DNA of 34,926 bases from Sphaeroforma sirkka (taxonomy: Eukaryota > Opisthokonta > Ichthyosporea > Ichthyophonida): NCBI GenBank assembly GCA_001586965.3, contig LUCW03001382.1:1-34926 (forward strand), written 5' to 3'. Each line of letters starts with the position of its first letter. Position 1 is the stretch's first letter. The notes under the pieces were generated by a model that saw only the letters and a program-made list of their open reading frames with translations, was not told the origin of the DNA and made no database searches. Below, one piece after another: positions 1 to 10,248 of this stretch. The position numbers and the translations under genes were made by a program.

Positions 1-185
1 AGTCAGTCTAGTTATAACTGTTATTTTATGTGTATATGTGCTTATGAGTCCATTGCATAGTTTAGGAGGTGACTGTTACATATATGTATATGCGCTTTTT
101 TGTTGTTCATCTACGTGATCTCTAGCGTAGCTCGTCACGTATTGTTGTGGGTTTCCGTCTAAGCACTATTGTTTTGTCATATTTT

Positions 186-205
186 TTTAGGGTTTAGGGG
201 TTAGG
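186..205 (+). repeat. Short interstitial telomere-like motif
   Basis: Two and a half heptamers in a row (TTTAGGG, TTTAGGGG, TTAGG) in otherwise unique DNA. The G-rich strand runs left to right, the same polarity as the telomeric tracts at 4980 and 10691. It could be a relic of an earlier chromosome end or chance, since it is only about 20 bp. Confidence 0.5.
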
Positions 206-338
206 TCGTTTCTCCACAGATTACTGACAACCATGTGTCCGCCAAGGGTGCAATCGGCGTGAGCTGTGTGGTCCTAATTAACAGATTACCTGAAAATCAG
301 TCGGAGATGGCGCGCTGGATGATCGCGTATTGTTATAT

Positions 339-489
339 GATTGTAGTGTTTAGTATTCCTTGATGTACTCTCTTTTTTAGTGCATATGAATGGTGAATGA
401 TTGTATTGTTGTATGATTGTACTGTCTAGTATTTCCTTGATGTACCCTCTGTTAGTGAGTGCAAATGAATGGTGAATGATTGTATCGTG
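339..489. repeat. Tandem duplication, 76-bp unit, two copies
   Basis: The units start at 339 and 415, each opening with GATTGTA and sharing CCTTGATGTAC and GAATGGTGAATGATTGTAT at matching offsets. They differ by scattered substitutions and small indels, so the duplication is not recent. No function is visible. Confidence 0.8.
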
Positions 490-581
490 TCCACTTCTGT
501 CGCTTTTAGATCTGTCTTGTGTGCATTTTGGGACTGTCTGTGCAAATCCGCATAACCACACATGTCCTGTTTGGATTTCAG

Positions 582-3500
582 GGCCGTCAAGGCCAGCCCG
601 TCATGGACAGGCAGAGGCAACCATTACACACAGCTCACGCGCATGATGCAGACGTCAACACGGCGGTGCGAAGGGAACGCGACAGACGGCGTGACAGGGA
701 GCGCGATGGCCGAGCAAGGATAGACGCCGACTCATCCCGCTTTGTATTGCGTGACACAAAATGGGACGAGAGAATTACCAGGCAGAGACAACAGGGGGTT
801 GCTGAGAGCATAGACAAAGCACGGGCAAATGGCATGGACACAGTACCAGGGAATGGGTCATCCGTATTTGATATGAACGAGGACTACTACGCCGTTACAG
901 CCGATGATGTGACCACGCGCACCCCATGCTACGAAGAGCGCAGAAGCGGTACACACACAACCAGACAGATCCGTTCGGCAGAACAGCGACAGGGACAGAG
1001 GCAGTGATAGAGATAAAGACAGCGGCAGAGACAGAGATAGAGATAGATATAGGGACGTGGAGACAGGGCACTAATCTTGACGCACGCGACAGGCAGAGGA
1101 GACGCGACCGATCACGACAGCGACTGCCGCAACACCACACGCGCACCACCACCACGGGGCAGCCAATGGTCATCGATCCACACACACACCAACCAGCCAC
1201 TCTGCCACGCACATTCAGTCGCCAGAACAGCGTCATCAGCACAACAGGCAGCGACGACGACGACGACGACGAAAAAAATAGCACCAACAATGACAAAGAT
1301 AGCAACAACGACGCCAGCAACGGCAGTGGAGACAATCACAAGTGCAACAGACACATACACGGCTATGCTGACAGGGAGGGGCACCCCACATACCCAGCAA
1401 TCACAGGCACACGTCCACGCTCACGGATGCACTCGCGCACATGGATGATACTTTGGTTGGGCATAGGCCGCGGAGGGACGCAGCAACACGCAGCGAACAG
1501 GCGGTGCACGATGCCGCGCGATCACAGTCACGGTCGCACTCGCGCTCAACCTCGCGTTCACGGTCACGCTCAACCTCGCGCACAAGCTCACGCAGCGGGC
1601 GCACATACGCCATCGCGCTCTCCTGCGCGCGATAGAAACAGCGACGCTGAAGACGCGCGACCAACCCAAAGCTGGAAGGCCAGGGAGCAGAAGGTCAGAG
1701 ACCAGCGCGTGCGTGAACAGGTGCGGGCCGAGAGTGCGGCGTCGGGGATTGTGGGGTCATCAATTTGGGCGATCGCGTCAGCATCCCGTCCAAGGAAGAT
1801 GGCAAGGGCATCGTCAGGTGAGTGGATGGGCGTGCATGGCGTATGCCGCACGCGTGTATTTGCATATGATTGTGTGTGGAATGAATACGTACGTATTGAG
1901 ATATGCGTTTTATCTGAATGTTTACCTATCTTGAGAGCTAGTTAGTCACGTCGATGTACATCTGGGCCTGTATGTATGCACTCACCCCTACACAATTGCA
2001 TTCCTCAAAAGGAAACCTAAAGTACGTCAATGCAACGAGAACATACAGCCACGTATTGCAATTAAGCACTATCACGCAAAGCCCTGGACAGTCGAGCTTC
2101 TCAGATTTATATGTCATCTGTCCAAGGCCAGTCTCGCGTCATAAACACATTGTTTTTTCCACATCCCATTCTTCACTCCTATCTCCCCAATAGAATCGAA
2201 CCCCGAGAGGCATGATGCTCATAAATATTATACGTATGGTTTTCAAATATACGTATGCTGATCTCGTAGATATATCTGTGAGTATGTATGATGCTTTATA
2301 TATACGTATGATGTTCATATATACATATGTTGATCTCGTAGATATATCTGTGAGTATGCATGATGTTCATATATATATATATGCTAATCTCGTAGATATA
2401 TCTACCAGTATGCATGATGTTCATTTATACGTATGATGTTCATATATACGTTATATACGTATGGTGGTCTTGTAGATATATCTACCAGTATGTATGATAT
2501 TCTTGCAAGCGATCGCGAGATCACATCGAGTGCCGTGGCTCTGCTTATGTTTAATACCACTCAAGGTTTTTTCTGCTTGAAAATGTAGCATGTGTGTGCT
2601 GCGAACAATGACATATTTTGTCGTTGTTGTATGCTCGGTTGCGAGAATGTCGTAGATGAGTGTGTATTTGTGTGTAAACAATATATAGCAGGTATTGGCG
2701 GGTTGCATTATGGTATACAATAGGTTGTAATAGTGTGAAGTATAGTTTTTTTGCTATCTTAAATGTACGTATCTAGTGTCTAGTTATTGATATACTTCAT
2801 GTACAAAAATTGGTGATACATAGGATTATAGCCTTCATTTACGAACGGGGTCTTGTTAAATTGTTTTAATGTACACAGCTTCACTTAAGCTAGCACTGTT
2901 AATTTTAAGAGTGTCAGTCTGATTTTGCAACGCCATTGTAACGATAGCTTCTGGCGTGGGACATGACTGACGTACACTCACTAACAGCTACATGTCTCTC
3001 CCTCAATTGCATACCCATCCCTGCATTCCTTACAGGTATATTGGCTTCACCAAGTTCGCCCAGGGCACCTGGTATGGCGTTGAGCTGGACACAGATGGTA
3101 AGTGTTTTCGAGGTCAATGAAACGGGGGGTTTTCTATAGAATAGAATCAAATTTGTTGAGTCGTGTGTTTACGTTATATGTATATACAGAGATGCATATG
3201 CTGGTTTTGATTTTCCGTCGCTCGAAATATGAATCGCTGAAAACGGACATGAAGTGGTAATCAATTCACCTGCATGTACGAACGATATTTTCTGGGCTAT
3301 CCCATGTGTGCAATATCGAATATATTCAAAATATAACCCAATGCTTATTCATATGCCAGCAAAGTTTTAGAGATTGTTCGTAAATTTGACAAGTTCCTTA
3401 AGCTTAGATATTTGTTTACATGAGGTTTTTAAGAGAATCTCTATCAGTATTACGTAGAGAAGGCCAACCATTTTTTGGACCACGAGAACTTTATTTTTAA

Positions 3501-4148
3501 ACTTTCATACGTTTTGAATTGTATTGGAAGCTAATCGTATTTGGATCGTCCGTTGTATCACATATATGCGGGCGCGTGTGTGCAAGTGTTAATTTGTGCC
3601 TGGACTTTCATAGTAATATGCGGATGTCCTGGTTTGATTTATACATATAGTTGATGGACATGAATTATGCATCTGTGCTGCGTGTAGGCGAGTACATACA
3701 TTATGTGCCTAAAATATGTTCATTCTAAATGCCTCATCATAAGTTCTCAAATGGTCTGCAGTGGTAGTGCATTATTTCTCACAGCCACAAACACCATGTC
3801 TTCAAGATGTATCGATATATATAAAATTGCTCAGGTATTATACGTACGGAACATGCGAACATGTATCTGCACGCAAAAAAGTATTTTACAACGACTTTTA
3901 ACATGCAGGATTGAGACTTTTGTGTATTGTGCTTCTGTGCTAAACGTGTAAATGCGCAAAGACACGCTCATCGCTACCCCACGTAAACATCGTGAACATT
4001 CCACTTACACGCAAACATTACACTTGCAGCGGGTATGAATAATGGCTCAGTCAGCGGTGTCAAGTACTTTGAGTGTCCTCCCTTCCACGGCTGCTTTGTA
4101 CAGAGAAGTAGATTGTTCGCAGTGGATAGATCAGCGGCTCAAAGCTGA
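582..4148 (+). CDS. CAP-Gly domain protein with Arg/Ser/Asp-rich N-terminus (three exons, frame broken in exon 1)
   Basis: CAP-Gly domains bind the C-terminal EEY/F tails of alpha-tubulin and of EB or CLIP proteins, so a role at microtubule plus ends or in a dynactin- or tubulin-cofactor-like complex is likely. Coding exons: about 582 (first Met codon 603) to 1817, 3036-3097, and 4030-4148, ending in TGA. Joining the last three pieces gives the signature in order: LGDRV, GKGIVRYIG, FAQGTWYGVELD, GMNNGSVSG, YFECPP, HGCFV. Introns are GTGAGT...ACAG (phase 2) and GTAAGT...GCAG (phase 1). The protein stops about 14 residues after the domain, so CAP-Gly is C-terminal. Exon 1 codes for RDRD, SRSRS and poly-Asp low-complexity stretches. 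Its plausible reading moves between all three frames (582-1000, 990-1070, 1070-1430, 1441-1630, 1625-1745, then the CAP-Gly frame), which suggests several one-base assembly errors or unrecognised introns. The CAP-Gly identification is firm; the N-terminus and true start are uncertain. Confidence 0.8.
1818..3035 (+). other. Intron 1 of the CAP-Gly gene
   Basis: Begins CAG|GTGAGT and ends CATTCCTTACAG|G. It interrupts the Arg codon of the GIVRYIG motif (phase 2). It is 1218 nt long and contains a degenerate tandem repeat at 2258-2502. The open frames inside it show no protein-like character. Confidence 0.88.
2258..2502. repeat. Degenerate AT-rich tandem repeat within intron 1
   Basis: Four occurrences of a core close to TGATCTCGTAGATATATCT at about 2259, 2331, 2385 and 2464. 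Each is followed by GTGAGTATG or ACCAGTATG and a variable run of TATACGTATGATGTTCAT. Spacing varies from 54 to 79 bp, so the array is irregular. The core contains the palindrome AGATATATCT. Confidence 0.8.
3098..4029 (+). other. Intron 2 of the CAP-Gly gene
   Basis: Begins GATG|GTAAGT and ends TTACACTTGCAG|CG. It is 932 nt long and phase 1, splitting the codon between the VELDTD and GMNNG motifs. AT-rich. No repeat or coding signal was recognised inside. Confidence 0.88.
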
Positions 4149-4979
4149 TCGACATTCTAAGGAGAACATGAAATAAAATAACGGCCCATGCACACCACTC
4201 TCGCCCATAATCCAAATCCGTGTACTATTGGTTATCCGGCATTAGACTTTGAATGTGCTTTTCTGACCTGAACGCGTCATAAAATAAAATATAGAAAACC
4301 ATCAAAAAATAAAGTACAATATCATGAATAGTAGCCACTCATTGTCGTGTTTGTCGTGTGTTGTCCGCTTCGATCGTTCACTCCAAAGCGGTAGAGAGAT
4401 TCGCTGAAGAAATTTGCATGTTTTTTGAAACCTCAGTATATACGATAAAGCGTTTTGAACGATCACTGTTTGATTGATCTGTTCGAATGAAAAAAAAAAA
4501 GATGTTTAATTGAAACTTGCGATATTGAGATAGATAGCAAGCAGAATTAATTGCAAATGGCGAATCCAGGTCTCGCTGATCTCAGCAGCTACAGCAAAAT
4601 ACTAAGCTAGTTTGGTGGGTGCAACCTAAAGTTCAAAACATATTGAGAAAGCACTAGTCAGTAAGAGCTACAGCATAAATAGATTTCCCATCGTTAACAA
4701 GGTTTTAGAGCTCGACCAATTGGTTTATAACTGTCTTAAGTGCAAAGTTGCACGTAAACGGACAAAACTTCTAGACTGTGATTTGTTCATGGTTTGCTGC
4801 AGTTCTTTCGGTTTCGCAAGTATATACACATGTAGTTTCTAGGAACCAGATTATCAGAAATGTCAATCCGAAACCCAAAACCCAGGATTATCAAATATTG
4901 AGTTTCGGGGTCCGGATCCAATATTTCTAATAATAGAGTGATCAAAAAATAGAAAGGGATTACCGGTAGATGATACCGA
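4149..4979. other. Spacer between the last chromosomal gene and the telomeric array
   Basis: About 830 bp of AT-rich DNA with no credible gene. It includes an A11 run near 4490-4500 and a short inverted pair, CCGAAAC/GTTTCGG, near 4868-4909. It ends at 4980 where telomeric repeats begin, so the CAP-Gly gene is the most distal recognised single-copy gene. Confidence 0.6.
4172..4177 (+). terminator. Candidate polyadenylation signal
   Basis: AATAAA lies 24 nt after the TGA of the CAP-Gly gene; further AATAAA-like motifs occur near 4282-4290. This is the expected place for 3' end formation. Either could be used. Confidence 0.5.
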
Positions 4980-5002
4980 TTTAGGGTTTTAGGGTTTTAG
5001 GG
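4980..5002 (+). repeat. Telomeric tract T1 (TTTAGGG)
   Basis: TTTAGGG followed by two TTTTAGGG units, between unique DNA on the left and the 3' terminus of LINE copy A1. The G-rich strand runs rightward, so the original chromosome end lay to the right. This is the boundary between chromosome and telomeric array. Confidence 0.9.
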
Positions 5003-5365
5003 GTACCTTTATTTGTTTACACGCTATTGCTATATATAATGCCTTGTGTCCGAAGACCTGTGGCGGCCGGCAGGTGTCGCAGTTTGTGCCTTAATCCCTG
5101 TTTTCTCAGGTAGAGGCTAACTGAACTGTCTAATGGCTGAGTTGTTGCGCTGCGTTTAGTTTGCTATGTGGCTTGGTTTCTTTGGGTATGTAGTTCTATG
5201 GGTTGTTTTAGTAGTAGTTTGTAAATCCAAACTGGTTGGAAACAAGTGCTGAGAATATACTATGACCGATTTGCATTTCGTATTACTGAATATGAGAGAG
5301 AGACCAGTAGCTCACTACCGCATCACCGGGTTGCGATTTGCAGCTGTGTGTCTGCCGGTAGGCGC

Positions 5366-8300
5366 TTAAGGCGGCTGTGTTCTAGGAGGTGGGCGTTTCA
5401 TCGCAGGATGTTTGTTGATATAATTGCTATTCAGCTTCAAGTCAATGCAAATCTGTCGTAGGCATATTTGCCAACACTTGGGTAAAATCAGGTGGATCTA
5501 GACTGCTAGTGATATAGAGAGAGTGATATCTATTGGGATGTTGTTTTCTAAATCCTGATCTATATCGAACAGGGGGTGAATGTGGTGGTTGGGTAGTGTG
5601 CGTTTCCAATACTGTGGTGTGATTATGTACGCTGCTGCCTCTGGGTGAAGCGTATTGAAATCTATTTGCGGATTATCAATCCACAGTACTCTATTGGGTT
5701 GCTGGCCACGATCTATACTAGCCAGTGATGGCCATATAAATTCATTGCCTGGGTGTGCACCATTTACACGTAACGTATGAACTACAGTAGTCATGAAACG
5801 CGGCACTGGAAACACTTTTTCTATGAGTATGTTTGGTTCTATCGGTCCCTTGTGTATATATACTAGTTGATCGTGAATCGTTAGCATGTCTGTATAGCGC
5901 TTGCGACTACTAAGTGCATCTAGCAGTGTCTTATTAACTACTACGCCTTCTGTGGTGCAATCAGTTTTGACACAAACTCTAACACGAAGGGACATGTAAA
6001 GTGTGTGGGAGTGAACTTTCTAGCGCTACAGCCGATGCATGCGAGACCTGCCGGGGTCTTTTTCTAGCGTGAAACAGAACCTGTGTAATATGTAGAACAG
6101 GAAGATCGTCGGAACTCGGAAGAGAAGACTGCTGAAGCTGTGATGTTCCAGCGGTGTGTCGAATCGGTAGCGTTCTTCTTCGCCGGGGTAGATGAGCCGA
6201 AATCTCAGCTCGCGTGCTGCCTCGCGGTGTAGCGCACCTTCTTCCTTGTTTGGGTTCTTTTTGGTATAGAAAGTCTTCAATTGTCTGTATAGTTTATAAT
6301 ATGGATAAAAATAGATGTTCTCGCGAGCGAGCATGGTGAGTCCCATCGGGGTGAAAACGGATTTGCGTTTGTTCATATAGTCTTGCAGTGGGTTTCTGAT
6401 TGACATTCTACTAATATGATTGATTAAACTTACACATTGCCACTCACACAGTGCCTGAGCATCAAGCAAGCCACAAAATTTGATCGAATTACGTATAGTA
6501 GGTGTGAAACTCTTAGGCGGGTCTTTCTGTGCCGCTGTGGATGTAATATATCCTACAGCACGATGGAGCACAAAGTTTAGTTGGAATAACTGTTTGTCTA
6601 TCACTTCAGTGAGTGATTTATCGGCTAAAGGGATAAAACAGAGTCCATATGTGATTTTGGAGAGTATAAACACTCGAAAAATCATCAGCTTGTTATGCGG
6701 GTGCAAGTGATCCCCAGCTCGAAAGCCGAAAGGACCGCTATCGGTTATTGCATTACTAAGCGTGGTGGTTCTATTTGCAAGCATCTCTACTATATTGATT
6801 CCTTTTGGGCTCATTGGAAACCCAAGGTATCGCGCAGTCTTAGTGGATTGTATACTACATTGATCGAGCACAAATGTAAATCGGTCCTTTGGGTTTTCTG
6901 GTGCTATGTATAGTGATTTTAGTGGGTGGAACTCAACACCAGAACGTCTGCCCCACACGGCTGCGAGATTAAGACACTGCTGTAGTTTCAGGGTGTTTCG
7001 ATTGTATAGTGACATGTCATCTACCCAGCCAAGAAACCCATTGGGGTCAACTTTCTCGAGACTGTCTAAGAGTGGGTCTATATATATATTAAATAATGTA
7101 GGGGCTATTGGGTCGCCCTGGGTCAATCCATTCTTTCGAGCGAATTTTGGACCCAACACTTGCTGGTACGTAACGCGCGAAGTCACATTGAGATACATAT
7201 TTTTGAACAAACTGATGAGTTGTGTGGGTACATGTCTATTGTGTAGTAAACGCCACAACCTGTCCAATCGCACAGAATCGTATGCTTTCTTAATGTCTAG
7301 GAACATCTGATGTGTAGGTGCATCTGTAGGATTGGCCTGGTTTATATATTCGTGTAATGTCAGTGCGTGTGTAAAGCAAGAATAGCCGGATTTGAATCCA
7401 CCTTGTCTTTTGTGTGTTTTAAATGCATCTAATTTGTTAATATGACTGAGCAACACGATTTGGAAGATGCGTCTTAATATCTGGGTGAGCGTTATAGGTC
7501 GGAATTGCTCTGGACCTAACGGTATATCAATCTTAGGGATAGGTACTATAAGAGTGCATAGCCATGCATCAGGTATCTCTCCCGTGTGAAGTATCTTAGT
7601 GAATAACAGGTGCAACACCTTGAGAATTGGCGATTTGGGATTGGGTTTCCCTGGTCTTTGTGGCCTCTAGGGTACGGTTCTATTGCAGCTTTTAAGAGAT
7701 CGATATGTATGCCATCCGGGCCTGAGCCTTTTCGACTATCGTATCTCAAAATTGCATCCATAATATTTCCTGTAGTGAAAACATCATGGTCTATCGGGAT
7801 AAATTCTGAGTGTGTTTTCTCTGGTATCTTGTAGAAGGCATCTCTGTTGAATAACTTTTCTAAAAAACGAACTAATAATATGTGCAGTTGGTTCTGTGGT
7901 ATTTGGTATAGTGGGTTGTCTTGTTCTAGATTTTCGCTGTTTAGAGAACAACCTGACTATAGCATCATTGGGTACTCGTTCTCTGTGGAGCGGAGGGGTG
8001 TGCATGATCTATGAGGATTACTTTCTAAGAAGTAACCGTAGAAACAGTCTTGTGCTCGTTTCCAAAACTGATTGATTATAGAGTCGTATATGATTTTGAT
8101 ATCATTCTGATCTGAGTTCTGAACTTGTTTGATCCATGTCTTAGCAAACACCCGAATTCTGGCACAAAATGTACGTGTATAGCGCACATTTTTGCAGTTA
8201 TAGGTTCGAATGCGATATCTGTTGTAGCCCTGAGATGGCATACATTCTATGTCTGCAGGTTTAGTGTGTACTGTCTGAGTATCTGGTGATTCAATTTGTA

Positions 8301-8936
8301 TTGCAAATACCCACTCGTGATCTGTCCTGAGCCCGATATCTTTACAACGTATGAGAGATAGTGATGTCTTTGTGCGTGCTTGTGCATATACGTGATCGAC
8401 CCGTATATTCCCAGATTGCGATGGGAGTACATGATCTAGCCTATGTAGTCGTGTGTAGAATTCGATCGATTCTCTGCGCGCAGGAGAAATAATTTTATCG
8501 TCGCCATATTCGATATCACGAAAATTCATGTCGCCACACAACACGTGTGGTTTGCAATTCAGAGATAATAGCACATTATATACATCATCCCCTAGGGATG
8601 GCGCCAAATATACACAAGCAACAGTCACTGCGCGAAACGTGAAAGCCACGAAATATTGACTAAAAGCGTGCAATCTAAATTGATATGCATTGTGTCTACT
8701 AATCACGGCAACACCGTTATTTCTGCCCCGCGATGAGCACTGGCCGAAGGCGGTGAGGAGTAGATCAGATTTGTATTAGTATTATTACACACAGCATTCA
8801 AACGATCGGTATAACCCCAGGTCTCTACTAAACACAGGGCATCGCATTGACTGCAAAGTGAGCGTATTATTTCGTATTGTTTAGCTACATTCATTAGAGA
8901 ATTTAGATTGACATAATACACGAGAATGTCACTCAT
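5366..8936 (-). pseudogene. LINE A1 ORF2 (APE endonuclease - reverse transcriptase - CCHC finger), multiple frameshifts
   Basis: The product would nick target DNA and copy the LINE RNA from the nick. The start ATG (8936) overlaps the ORF1 stop as ATGA. Order: APE endonuclease (8936 to about 8250), a linker, RT core (about 7740-6800), thumb and C-terminal region, a CX2CX8HX2C finger near 6030, and a tail ending at 5366. Total length is about 1190 codons. Frame breaks relative to copies A2 or A4: one C lost near 8731; CT inserted near 7981; T-run near 7866; one G lost near 7650; T gained near 6057; T lost near 5957; G lost near 5513. Most are in homopolymers, so sequencing error is as likely as decay. 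Confidence 0.85.
6026..7618 (-). CDS. LINE A1 reverse transcriptase, longest uninterrupted stretch of ORF2
   Basis: 530 open codons carrying the RT core and connection region. Motifs in order: CTLIVPIPK (21-29), FRPITL (39-44), RQGGFKSGYS (71-80), FLDIKKAYD (106-114; catalytic Asp108, with Asp114), GLTQGDP (164-170), GWVDD (197-201; catalytic Asp pair), GVEFHPLKS (227-235) and YLGF (264-267). The residue before DD is Val, preceded by Trp, where LINEs usually have F/YADD. The initial Met is internal to ORF2. The C-terminal end is artificial: after CFTLEK a T-run shift replaces the zinc-finger sequence seen in A2. Confidence 0.88.
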   Translation of the reverse strand: MLHLLFTKILHTGEIPDAWLCTLIVPIPKIDIPLGPEQFRPITLTQILRRIFQIVLLSHINKLDAFKTHKRQGGFKSGYSCFTHALTLHEYINQANPTDAPTHQMFLDIKKAYDSVRLDRLWRLLHNRHVPTQLISLFKNMYLNVTSRVTYQQVLGPKFARKNGLTQGDPIAPTLFNIYIDPLLDSLEKVDPNGFLGWVDDMSLYNRNTLKLQQCLNLAAVWGRRSGVEFHPLKSLYIAPENPKDRFTFVLDQCSIQSTKTARYLGFPMSPKGINIVEMLANRTTTLSNAITDSGPFGFRAGDHLHPHNKLMIFRVFILSKITYGLCFIPLADKSLTEVIDKQLFQLNFVLHRAVGYITSTAAQKDPPKSFTPTIRNSIKFCGLLDAQALCEWQCVSLINHISRMSIRNPLQDYMNKRKSVFTPMGLTMLARENIYFYPYYKLYRQLKTFYTKKNPNKEEGALHREAARELRFRLIYPGEEERYRFDTPLEHHSFSSLLFRVPTIFLFYILHRFCFTLEKDPGRSRMHRL

Positions 8937-10148
8937 TGCGATTTCATCTTACTATCAGTACGGGTTTGTATAAAGTCAGAGAGTTCCTTTCTCGTTTCTG
9001 GATCACTGATTGGTGGTGAGTTAAACCCATCTCCTAAGACTGCGACCAATTCATCTTCAGATAGAGTATCTAACGATTCATCATCATTGCCTTCGAGTCT
9101 AGTTCTAGCTCGTTCGTTATCGCTATCGCTTTGACACTTACGTTTGAGGTATGACGATAATTTAGTGATCTCTGATTGTACTTCCATATGATCACTCTCT
9201 GACCTAGCAGATGTTTGTATATCTGCGGGCGAACTAATAGTTATGGCGAGTGTGTTTGTTATATTGGAACTAGTGGTTGTTGTTTCGGAATCTGTAGAAT
9301 TTGCTTTAGATTTAGGCTGTGTTGGATCGTCGGGTACTCTACTGAGCAGGTATGCGAGCACTCTAGGGTACTGGGGTGGACATTTCTCACGTTCTAGTGC
9401 ACTTTTATAAGCGGTGGTTAAACGAGTACGTGCTCCATTGATTGCGATAGGATTGGTCACATTCATAGGGTCGGCGCCTTTGTTTGTACGCCAGCCGCGT
9501 GCTAATAGAATCTGTTTGGTTTTAGAACCAAAGCGTGCAGGAACGACTAATTCAACTGCGCTTCGATCTTTGTAAAGATACGAAGCGTGTAAGATGGGGA
9601 TATTTTTCAATAAGTGAAAGTTCCATAGCCATTTCGATAGGTGTTTGTTGGTTGGAAGTGATCCATCCTCTAAAGCGTGAGTGTTGCAGTTAAAGTATAG
9701 TGCAGAGAGCTCCCAGTGATCCTGACAATCCCAAATAGATGGGGGGTTTGCTTGGCTTAAAGAGAGCTTCCTGTGCCTCGCGAGAGGATGGGCTTCTAGT
9801 TTGATTGAGCATTTCTTTAAATGATTTCGGTCCAGGCCTTTGCTTCGGGTCCGATTGTGATTCGCCCAAATTGGGGAAATCAGTGGTGTTCATGGTTGGC
9901 ATAGGTGTATGTGTGTCTGTTGTGTTGGTTGCTTGGTGTAGTTTGCGTTTGAGCTGTTCATTCTCTACTTTGAGTTGATTGTTCTGTTCTTGTAAGAGAC
10001 TATAAGCAGACTCAAGTCTATTCAGGCGCTCTTCAACACTTTTCTCACCACTTACCTTGGTGTTGCCTTTCTCAGATGTACGTACCTTATTGACATTTTC
10101 CTCTAGTTGAGATATCTTCACGTTGATCGGCTTGAGTGCTGTTTCCAT
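8933..10148 (-). pseudogene. LINE A1 ORF1 (coiled-coil RNA-binding-type protein), frameshifted
   Basis: The first in-frame Met (METALKP) is at 10148. Residues about 30-75 form a leucine/asparagine heptad coiled coil (RLNRLES, LLQEQNNQLKVENEQLKRKL), as expected for trimerising LINE ORF1 proteins. The frame runs to a stop at 9690. From a run of six G (9741-9746 on the + strand) the neighbouring frame is open to a TGA at 8933 and continues sensibly (IWDCQDHWELSALYF), so ORF1 is about 400 residues if the shift is bridged. The C-terminal half has a basic patch (YLKRK) and an acidic tail (NDDESLDTLSEDEL). No zinc knuckle is seen. The same shift occurs in copy A2. Confidence 0.75.
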
Positions 10149-10248
10149 TGTCGCTCGGATCAGGCTTGCTAGATCGTCCCCGTAAGAGGTATGGCCCCGG
10201 CCATGGCGTCGTCCAACTTATGACTAGGCTTTTGCCGGCCAAAACCAA

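Larger units (their letters stand above)
1..581. other. Left flank, no supported gene
   Basis: Moderately AT-rich DNA with no convincing coding frame. It holds a short telomere-like motif and a 76-bp direct duplication, listed separately. Its right end (571-581, TTGGATTTCAG) looks like a pyrimidine-containing 3' splice site in front of the open frame starting at 582. This stretch could therefore be the promoter or an intron of the CAP-Gly gene whose earlier exons lie outside the window. Confidence 0.5.

Noticed and set aside
895..1384. - strand open frames rich in Val/Ser opposite the CAP-Gly gene exon 1
   Set aside because: They are the antisense of Asp/Thr/Arg-rich low-complexity coding sequence; the hydrophobic runs are reverse-complemented GAC and ACA repeats.
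2212..2720. Small open frames in intron 1 (both strands), and another at 3703-3951 in intron 2
   Set aside because: They consist of repeat-derived or low-information sequence inside well-supported introns, and no homology is recognised.
6480..7310. Open frames on the strand opposite to LINE ORF2 (also at 12214-13094, 20125-20734 and 15472-style mirror positions)
   Set aside because: They mirror the conserved RT frame and recur only because the LINE does; they show no independent domain.
8247..8432. Overlapping 61-codon frame within the endonuclease region, repeated in A2 and A4
   Set aside because: It is an alternate-frame shadow of the GNIRVDHVYAQ segment and carries no recognisable motif.
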